Shown: in pieces, positions 23,473 to 64,000 of the stretch
Position numbering within the stretch: the stretch's first letter is position 1
How the letters are laid out: each line of letters opens with the position of its first letter
NCBI RefSeq assembly: GCF_030936135.1
Contig: NC_082594.1
Location: 129,246,668-129,310,667, forward strand
Direction: 5' to 3'
Source of the DNA: Gavia stellata
Lineage: Eukaryota > Chordata > Aves > Gaviiformes > Gaviidae
Length of the DNA: 64,000 bases
Made by a program: the position numbers and the translations under genes
The notes under the pieces: generated by a model
What the model was told of the DNA's origin: nothing
What the model saw: the letters and a program-made list of their open reading frames with translations, nothing else
The model's database searches: none

Positions 23473-25250
23473 GAAGGCCAAAATTAACCTTATTTAATGA
23501 CATGCAAAAATAAATAGAAAGTTTTTGGGAAAACCTTGTTTCCCAAAGCTCGTTGGCTGTTACAACTAAAGCCTTGGCTCTGTGAGTGGGTTAGCATGGG
23601 TGAACTTCTTTGCTTACAGATCAAATTGCTGGATTGGGGCCTGCTCAGGAAATTCAAAAGCAAAAGTTCCTGTGGCATTGCTCATAGGTCTTACTATATA
23701 TGCAGTTGAACATAGCAAGTTACGTAACTTCTCGTTTTTCTGAAGTGAATAGTAGGAATATGCTGCAGCCGTACCGTGCAGCCGAGTTAATGCCAGAGTA
23801 GGAAGGCTTCCTCACTGCTTAGCCATCTTTTAATTATTTTTACTCTTGAACCCTAATGCTATCCCACAGCTTAGCTCTTGGGGTTCTGCGTGTTTAATTT
23901 GTAAAGCTCTTCGTTTCGCTAAAGGAAGAAAAAAGATTTCTCATCACAATAGCTCGCGGGCATCCGTTACCCTATAGACAGCTGGTGCTGCTTAACAAGG
24001 GAGGCCGGCAGTGTATGGAGCTGAACGTGCGCACATCCTCGCGGACACTTGTGGCTGCTTGTGCTCCAGATGGCACTTCCAAATACATGTAACTTCATGA
24101 ACCAACTGGTAAATCAACTCTAACTGATTGCAAGGTTTAAACAGAGCAAGGGTGAAACTGTACAGACAAGGATTTCAAAGCTGAGCTGCTTTGGAGTTAT
24201 TTGCCTCAACTTCACAGGGGAAAATCCATCGGGAAAGCATGGGATGTAAAAGACAGCTCTTGTTTGTGTTTGCCCTCTTTGATTTAAAGATGTAACTTGC
24301 TCTTTTAAATTTCCCTTGGGCTGGGAGCCAAACTGCTCCCTTGAAGACAATCACAAAGTGAACTTCACTAGAAATGGGATTGGGCTTCCAGTGCGGAAAA
24401 TAGCGATTCAAAAGAACTCTCTTTGGAGATTTATGAGCGTATGAAAAGGGGGAGTTACAATGAGTTGTGTAGCTGTGTAGATGCTGTAGTTATAGTGATC
24501 TCCATGGTATTTGGGAGTAACTACATTTCTCCACTGTCATGCAGGATGCGGCCATCCTTTTTGCTAGAATAGGGTCCCAAAATTTCCTTTGGGTCATCCT
24601 TAGCATTGTTTTCCATCTAGTACTTGGCATCCTTCTGTCATTGGTGAGTAAGGGAAAGGCAAAGTGAGAGTGCCGGCCCTCCTGGGAGCAAAGTGCTTGG
24701 TGTGTGCAGTTACAGTTGTCATGGTTGGAGCGGAGGAGGCGGCGTTCCCGTCTCCCCTGTAGCTGTTCGCTTGCGCTGCTATTCACCCTGGTGTTGGTTT
24801 TGCTGTTTGGGGCTGTGTTGTGAACTAGGTCACGGAAAGGATCTGAGACAAAAGTGTGGTGAGGGGGAGATAAGGGTTTTTTTGTTGTTGTTTTTGTTTT
24901 CCAGTGGTGCTATTTGCTTGCTGAGAATTGTGTTGACACAACCGAGAGTGGTGAACCATGGTGTGGAGGTGGAAGCTACTTACACTGGCTTTCTTGTCAA
25001 TGCTGAAATACAGTGCAACTGTAGCCTCGGGCTGGAGGAGCTTGCTTTCACACAGGGCCAGAAGCTCTGCAAACAGACCATGCCTTCAGTGGCGTCCTGC
25101 AAGATGTAATGATCTTTTGTGAAGCCGTTTCAATTGGCTAAATTGGGCTCTCAATTCACACTTGTTTGTGGAGGGATGAGGCCCCAAATGATGGGGCTGC
25201 TCAGCACAGTTGTCGTTGCCTAGAGGGGTAGGGTAAGAACCATCACTACA

Positions 25251-25732
25251 TCCTCACTACAAGAAGGACATTGAGGTGCTGGAGCGTGTCCAGAGAAGGG
25301 CGATGGAGCTGGTGAGGGGTCTGGAGCACAAGTCTGATGAGGAGCGGCTGAGGGAACTGGGGTTGTTCAGTCTGGAGAAGAGGAGGCTGAGGGGAGACCT
25401 CATCGCTCTCTACAATTACCTGAAAGGGGGTTGTGGTGAGGTGGGTGTTGGTCTCTTCTCCCAAGTGAAAAGTGATAGGACAAGAGGAAATGGCCACAAG
25501 TTGTGCCAGGGGAGGTTTAGGCTGGATATTAGGAAATATTTCTTTGCTGAGAGAGTGGTGAAACACTGGAACAGGCTGCCCAGGGAGGTGGTGGAGTCAC
25601 TCTCACTGGAGGTGTTCAAGGAACGTGTGGACGTGGCATTGCGGGACATGGTTTAGTGGGCACGGTGGTGTTGGGTTGGTGGTTGGACTGGATGATCTTA
25701 CAGGTCTTTTCCAACCTTAGTGATTCTGCGAT
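25251..25732 (+). mobile_element. CR1 LINE 3' fragment
   Basis: This 5'-truncated CR1 copy starts near the sequence cctcactacaagaaggacat. Its frame 25276-25656 encodes the C-terminal end of ORF2 ([19 protein letters not shown], then RLPREVVES to a stop after ALRDMV) without a frameshift. The tail ends tgattctgcgat, a slightly mutated CR1 octamer. It closely resembles the copies at 770-1892 and 48169-48587, so the three belong to one relatively young family. Confidence 0.92.
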
Positions 25733-28700
25733 CATTAATAGTGATTTAGTAGTGGAGATGTTTAAAGGCTGTGCTTAGTTTGGATATGATTGTGCTATGT
25801 AGGATACACGTACAGCTTGTCTTCTCTAGCTTTGCTCAGGCTCTAGTGGTGGGCACTGCTGGGGTGGTGGCTCCTATTGAGGTGGTGGCTCATCCAGGGT
25901 TGGCTTCTGTCTATGCCATTGAAAGAGCTCCAACCTGGAGATGTAGTTTAGCGTGTTAATTGTCTTTTGGTCCCCTCCCTACCTCTTCCCCAGTAGTTCC
26001 AGAAGCTTTTCTGGGGTAGGGCTGGTCCCCTTCCTGCTCAAAAATAGACCAAGAGGTAGGTAACCTGCTTGGCTATGAGGAGCGTTTGTTTGGACTGTGC
26101 TCCTCCCTCCTTGGTTTCTTCATATCGTCTCAGACTGGGAGTGGTGTCTAGCTGGCAGCCCAGGCTATCCTTTGTTGGCCAAATCTAGAAGCCTTGTTAA
26201 CGATCAGCCTCAGTTAGGCACCAGACGACGCCAGTGGTCTTCTGCTTTTTTCTAGCTGAAGTTGGGCAGATATATTTTATTCCCAGCAGCCCCGTAACTG
26301 CCTTGGCAGGAAGATCTATTTAGCCACCAGTGTGTCCTGCAGCTGGGGCCAGGAGGTGGTGCAGAGTCCCCAGCTTCATTGTGTTGCTTTCGACAACAAT
26401 CCCGGAGGCCTAACGTTTTTGGGGGCCTTCTTGTTGACTTTTCACAGAGCTGCGTCAAAACCATTGCTCTTGTTTACACAGAAAATGAAAGTTGGCGTGG
26501 TCCAGCCTGCCCCGATGTTCCTGTGTTGGCCTTCCCATCAGTCCGCTTTCTGTGCGGGGTGCCCAGCGCTGCCTTGCTTCAGCCGCCGTCAAATGGTCAC
26601 TGCTCGTTCATGGTTCCTGTCTAGGCAGCCTGTGCATTTCCACAGGAGCCTCTACCAGCTGAAATGTTCTCGGACGTCTCCAGGGAAGCGTGACCCTGTG
26701 CTGCTGGGGCTGGGAGGGGGCGGAAGAGGGGCTTTGCTCCCAATCCCTGTCTCAGCTCTGATTCTTCAGTCCGGGATTTGGAGGGGGGAAACTTTGTTAT
26801 GTGGTTAAAGGCTGGGAGTTGATACTTTCCCAGAAGCCAAGGAAAAATGCGTAATCCTTACTTGATGTACGCCGGCAGCTCTCCTTGCTTTCCCTGTTCC
26901 TGTAATGTGGTGGTATGTATTTGTGAAGGCAGTGCTTGTTCTCAAAGGAACTCCAGTAATGTCACAGTCCGTGGTTTAAGCCCATAATACTTGTTACCAC
27001 CTTTTGTACAATTGAGGGTGTTCCTGTAACGCCTAACGTTTCCAAGGCCCTGGGTAGCCATCTCCTCTATGGGTATTGTAGCGCTTTGTGAAGGTGGGGG
27101 GTGGTGGCTGCACCCCCATTTATCAAAGGACTGACACAGAGGAAGGGGTTTTCCAAGGTTGCGTAGCAGGACGGAGGCAAAAATCGGGTTTAATGAGTCC
27201 CAGCCTATTGCTGGATCCGTAAGCTACAGTCTGTGTGCAAATCTAGGGAGTTAATGAGTGTTACCTCATGTGTCCCAGGCTGGGGGATTTTTATTCCTCT
27301 TACAGTAATGATGCCATATTCCAAACCGTGCCGTGCCTTGGCTTTATGTCTTGCTGTGTTTAAATTCATCCTCGTTCCTCCCCTCCCAAAACCAGACCTT
27401 TCATTCCCATCTGTATTTGTCCTCCCTAGATTCTGCGCTGCCTTTAAGGCACGATATGCCCTTAGAGCTTGGGAATTCCTGTACACAAAAGGTCCCCCTG
27501 CCTTCTATGTTCCAAGAGCCCTGGCAAGCCCAAGCGTTGTGCAAATACCTGCAGCTCGGGATGCAGTGGGAACGCTGCTTTACTGTGTTGCAGATTGCAC
27601 TGCCAGCCAAGGAACCCTGTGGGGAAGAGGTTTGGATTTTTGGCACGGCTTGCGCGTGGTAGAGCTCTCTACTCACTTACGAGCTTCTCTGGAGGTGTTA
27701 GTGGAGGAATCTTATGGCTGGAAAGAATAGTTGGCCAAGTATAAAGCCCGATTTCGGTTGTTGTCCCTCTGTGTTCGGGGAGGGAGAGGGCTGAAAGCAG
27801 TGGTTGACTGTTTTATTGCTAACAGCTTTGAAAACTGCTTTGAGCAGAAAATAATGGAGGGATCTGATTTAATTTTAAAGCGGTCTTTTGCCCGCTGTGA
27901 AAGTACGGCATGGCTGTAGCCCTGTGTTGGCTGGAGGCAGCAGTCATCTGGACAGGAGGCATGTCAGAATGCTCTTTCATGCCAAACACTGGGCTGTGCC
28001 AAGGTACTTCCGTCCGGAGCTGCAACCCCTCCGTCTGCGCCTCTTCACCATTTGCACGCGTTTCCCCAAACCGGTGACTAACTCCCCTCCTTTCTCTTTC
28101 TCTCCTCACCTAACGCAGGATGTGGGTTTGGAAAGTGGGCTGGCGTCTACCCTTCTTCCCCACAGGGTTCGGGGTTTTTGATGTGTCACTATTGGGAATT
28201 GTTCTGATGTTGCCCCGCTCCTGTTCCAAAAACTATGACCCCCTTCTGCCCTGTACGGATGGGACTTAAGCGTCCGTTCCAAATGGAAGTACGTTGTAAG
28301 AAGTGCTGGCCCATATAAGCTAGATGTGATCTCAAATCAACTCTCCCCAGTGTTACTAGTATGTGTATATATAGATGTGATTTCTAATAAAATTCAATTC
28401 TTCAAGGCTCAAATTAGGTTCTGGAGGCGAAGGTTGCGAAGAAAGGGAGGTGCTCATAATGCCATTGATTGTATAGTAGCTAATGCTTGTACAACGACCA
28501 CACCTTGCAGTTGTGAAAACAAAACAGGTTCAGACATGGTGGTCTGATTCTCTTCTGCATTTCCCCTGGGAAAGTCACCCTCACCCCCCACCCCTTCCCC
28601 CTATGTATAGGCTACAATGCTGCTGTTCTGAATCTGGGGATATTCAGGCTGTGCATTACACAGGTGAAGAGATGGGGGGGTGGAAGTCAAGCCTGGTGCT

Positions 28701-29025
28701 TTTTCTGGGGGGGGATTTCTGTATCTAGGCTGCCAAGCCTTCTCCAAGTCACTGTCTCTTCCAGGTGACTTATGCCATTTCTTCCAGATTTTTAGATGAA
28801 TAGGCTAGACTTTGCAAAACAGAGATACATTACCAGTTTATTTAAAGCTCTACAAATGCACATATTTCACTAGGCTGGAAAGAGAGATATTGGCTAGGGT
28901 GAGCTTAAGAATTGGGCACAGTGTGATGAGCGGTGATATGTGGCCAGGGTGAGAGAACTGCTGCAGCAGGAATGATGTCTTGCTTTGCTTAGAGTGTACT
29001 TCCATGCCTGTTTCTCTTTCCTTAG

Positions 29026-29246
29026 GTCAATTGTGAGGAGCTGAGCACCCTCCCTCCCCTCCCCTCTGATCGGATTCCTTGTAAATGAAGCTCACTCGCT
29101 CTCTGAGGACCAGACCTCACTGATGACTGGGAAGCAAAGAGTACCCAGGAAAGCACTTTTACCACGGAATCCATCTCAGGACCACCAGGAACTCATCTTC
29201 TAAGTAAAATCTGTGCCCCTTCTGTGCAGACCCGATGTCTGCTGCA
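29026..29246 (+). other. VANGL1 exon 2, 5'UTR part
   Basis: The acceptor tttctctttccttag ends at 29025. The leader has two upstream ORFs: ATG at 29085 with TGA at 29121-29123, and ATG at 29123 with TAA at 29201-29203. They overlap by one base. An in-frame TAA at 29205-29207 closes the main frame upstream. A second in-frame ATG at 29235, four codons before the start I chose, has weak context. Confidence 0.75.
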
Positions 29247-60804
<31,558 letters not shown>

Positions 60805-63800
60805 GGGATTTTGAGGGTGGGTTGTTTGGGGATTTATTTTTTTTTTTTCAATATTGTGCTTTTGGGTTTAATTTCCCCAATGCTGACTGAAACTGGCAGA
60901 TGATGGACCAGTAATATTTGACCATCTGCACTTTATTTGGAAAGGGGAGGGGGGAGTTGGGATATCTTATCTAGAAAGAAATATCTTAAGAGGCGACAGG
61001 GTGACTTGGCTCGGTTAGCTCAGCCTTGGAGACAGAACAGATCTTTTTCTTCTCCGCCTCTCCCCCCGCCCCTTCCAGGCCTACTGTAAATCTCACGCTC
61101 TCTTTCTCCGCACGATTGCAACGTCGGTATTTTTGTTGGAGCGCTGCCTTACGCCGTGCGTGCGCCTGCGCTTTTGTGTCTCTGCTTTTGCTACCTGTAG
61201 CTATTTCTGAGAGTGCGTTGCTCCCCTCTCCGCTATAGAAACCTGCTTGCACAGGGGGGGTTGCAGTCCCTGTTGGCTCGGGGAGGAGAGGGTGTCAAAG
61301 GGTGGGTGTGAGAGGGCTGCTCCTGTGAGCCGCCTGATCTGGAGACTGAAGACGTACTCTTTTCCTCCTCTCCATGTGCCCCCTTCTGTCAGTGCCAGAC
61401 CTGTACGAGCGTAGTGGGATGGTTTTGCTCTCCGTCCCTCCGAAGTTGCTTGTCTTGAACTGGATCAGCCCATCTTGCAGCTCTTCAATTTTTTTTATTT
61501 TCTTTTTTTTTTTTTTACTAGTGCTTGTTAGTGAAACTGTTCTGTGTGACACAGCTCCCTCTTATCTCTCACCTGCTTCCCTCTCTCCTGCTTGCCTGCA
61601 TCTGTGTCAGGCACTCCCGAGGCTCCCTGGTTTTGTCCCCTTCTGTCTGGCTTTCCAAATGCATTTCTTCAGCCGTGGTCCCCTCGGGGTCTGCCTTACC
61701 GCCGCTTCCTTTTGCACCTGCAAGGGCTGCGTTTTTGCACTGGGATGGGGTAGGTAAGTAGCTGGCTGCTCCTCAGATAAATCACAGACCCTCCCTATGT
61801 CTGACAGCCTTTTGGAGGGGAAGGGGGGTGCAGGGTGCAGGCAGGAATGCGCCCCTCCCTCTCCAGCCGGCTTCAAGTGCATCTGGAGGAAAGGCGGGCA
61901 AAAGCACTTCCCTCCTTGAGGAGAGGAGCCAGGGAAGGGCTGACCTCTGCCACATGCACTTGCTTTGGAGAACTACTGTGCTCTGGAAACACTGCAGTGT
62001 GTCCTTCCCCACCGTACGCCTTCAGTTATAGCTAAGAAATACCAAACTATGTCTGAATGTTGAAAATCTGCCTGCCTTTCTTGGCCTTTCTGTACTGTGG
62101 GAGTTTCTGCTCGGTGCCGGGATCTGCTCCTGCGAGAGATGCGTAGCTCTTAAATTGCAGTTTGGTTTGTAAGGCCCCCTTTGTCCATCAGGGCAGCATT
62201 CGTGTGTGACTTGTCATCTAAGATTTGTGGAGTTTTGAAAGGTTTGCTTTTAATGCTGAGCCTAAACCAGTGGCTGAAGTCTGGTTGCTGGCGCAGGGCA
62301 TCGCCTGACTGGAGCCAGCTCCAAGGCTGGCAGTGACCCACCTTCAGTCAGGCCCTTCCAAGACCCTCCCAGCTCTGTGGCAGTGGATTTTCGTGTGTGA
62401 ATGCAAACGCTAGATTCATTCTGCCCAGTCTTTTTTGCCATGCAAATATCTCTTATCGGGCAGGATCTGACCTGCCCTCTATACGGATGTCTTAATGCAG
62501 AGGACCCCGGTTCAGCGAGGTACATTAAGCCAGTGCCTTTCATTGCCAGGGTGCATTGTCTTCCGAGAGGGGCTGTGAGAGCCCCTCCTGTCCCCTTTGG
62601 CCTTTCCCAGGCCTTCCCTGGGCTCCTCCAGCAGCTCGTGGGGCTGCCTCCATGCTCCCACCAGCATGAGGTGGCCCGGCTAAGAGTGGGGCTCTGCTAG
62701 TGCCGCATGGCATGGCTGGTGCCCACCACGAGCCGGTGGGAGGGAGCAGCTGCCTTAATCGGGGGTGCTGGAGACAGGGCGGGGGGGTCCAGCCTCTTCC
62801 AGCTTCAGCAGCAGTGGAGCTGCATGTCCAACAGCACCTGCAAACAGCCCTCTTGGGATCAAGGGAGCACCCTGGTAAGCAAGGGTCCGAAGTGGTGACT
62901 CCCCATCCAAGTGACACCTGCGGTCTCCCGCACCTTTCTTACAAGTGCGTGGTAGTCACCGGGATCCCGTCTTCTCCATATAACGTGCCGGATGTGGTTG
63001 TGAAGAGACTAGATGGTGCGGTAGATGACGGGATTGGGCCCATGGCACTTAAAGGCTGGGAAATAGGTAGAGTTTTTCCTTCTCTGAACTTAATGTTTGG
63101 GTTTCTTTCTAGGTCAGGCTTTCTGGTACTCTGTCCAGGGACTCCTTTATTGACTGTGGCCTTTGCAGTATTTTATTTTGAAAAAATAGATTATTTTATG
63201 CCCTCCTTTAAAAAAAAAAAAAAGAGGAAGGGGAGCATATAGTATTTCACACTTGGCTCTCCTAAAGATGCCTGTATCTGGCTTTTATGATGTGCATAAC
63301 CAGCAAGGTGGAAGAGACTGGGAGTAGCTTGGGAGACTATGGAGCACTTACGCCTGTGCGGAGGCTAACTGCCTGTGGCTGAATTGGCTCATTTCTGTGA
63401 AGCCAGAACAAGAACTACCTTGCTGGGGGCTTGGGCGTGCCGTGTGTGTGAGAGCACCTTGTCTCAGGCACCTCTGTGAAACTTTCTTACTTTCCCAGGA
63501 TTTCCTTCCCCTTTCCTTTTCCCTCCCCCACGAGGGGGATTGTCTGACGGTATCTGCTCAGGAAACTCACGTCTTAATTGCGTTAAATCCTTGAACACAT
63601 GGAGAACCAGACGGAAGCAGCGTGTGCTTGCTCTGGGTCTGCTGCCTCATCTCTGGCAGGCTTTTTCTGCCTGCTGCCAAAAAGGACACTGTCAACGGGG
63701 GCCAGCTCCTGCATTAAACGCTCTTCCGTGCATCGGCAGCATGAGTGCTTTGCTTGATGAAATCTGAAGGTGAGGACTTGGCCTCTCAGTCTCTTTAGAG

Positions 63801-64000
63801 ATGTAACCTGCTTAGAGGTGAGGACAGACTAAAAGGGGGATCGGGACTCCTGAGTATTCCCTGTTGTTGGGTTTTTCTATGACATTTTGTTTTTCAGGGT
63901 CTCTCTTGTTTCTCCTCTCCATGCAAAATTGAGACCACTGTCATGCCTACCTCACTGGGGTGTTGTGAGGCTAAACTCGACTTGTCATCAAGTGCTTTGA
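60805..64000 (+). other. VANGL1 3'UTR and/or downstream sequence
   Basis: No further coding exon was recognised to the end of the window. No canonical AATAAA was found here; the best candidate is ATTAAA at 63713-63718, near the window end. VANGL1 in mammals has a long 3'UTR, so much of this may be transcribed. Homopolymer runs include T at 60838-60849 and A at 63211-63223. No transposon recognised. Confidence 0.4.

Larger units (their letters stand above)
20187..29025. other. VANGL1 intron 1 (inferred)
   Basis: If exon 1 ends at 20186, this intron is about 8.8 kb. It contains one CR1 fragment (25251-25732), a (TA)7 run at 23459-23472 and a sequence resembling a CTCF core at 26349-26362. Several open frames of 130-165 codons exist but show no domain, no exon-like conservation pattern I recognise, and poor start contexts. 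Confidence 0.5.

Overview
The window is vertebrate nuclear DNA, almost certainly from a bird. The evidence is split genes with GT-AG introns, a CpG-island promoter, and several CR1 LINE copies with the typical CR1 3' tail (a repeated ATTCTGTG-like octamer). There are no bacterial-type operons, CRISPR arrays or phage genes. I could not fix the species.

Two protein-coding genes lie head to tail on the + strand. Positions 1-12668 hold the 3' half of CHD1L (ALC1), a SNF2-family chromatin remodeller with a C-terminal macro domain. Thirteen exons are recoverable (1975-2048 through 12590-12668). They encode ATPase lobe 2 from the LLFSQM motif onward, the regulatory linker, a basic coiled-coil-like stretch, an acidic stretch and the macro domain. 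The 5' half is upstream of the window. About 7 kb of intergenic DNA follows, with one old CR1 fragment and no recognisable gene.

A strongly GC-rich block at about 19600-20720 is the likely promoter of VANGL1, a four-pass planar-cell-polarity protein. It contains a candidate noncoding first exon with a GTGAGT donor at 20187. Coding runs from an ATG at 29247 to a TAA at 60802-60804 across seven exons and gives 522 residues, ending in the PDZ-binding motif ETSV. All junction phases agree. Introns are large, with intron 1 about 8.8 kb and intron 4 about 18.7 kb. They hold three CR1 fragments, a 115-bp tandem duplication and small inverted repeats, but no extra gene I can support. The last 3.2 kb is probably VANGL1 3'UTR and/or downstream sequence.

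The genes act separately: CHD1L in poly(ADP-ribose)-dependent chromatin remodelling during DNA repair, VANGL1 at the plasma membrane in tissue polarity. I found no convincing undescribed system. The items most worth checking are a set of upstream ORFs in the VANGL1 leader, two competing splice donors near the CHD1L C-terminus, the CHD1L-VANGL1 adjacency (the human genes are on opposite arms of chromosome 1), and a recent tandem duplication in VANGL1 intron 2.
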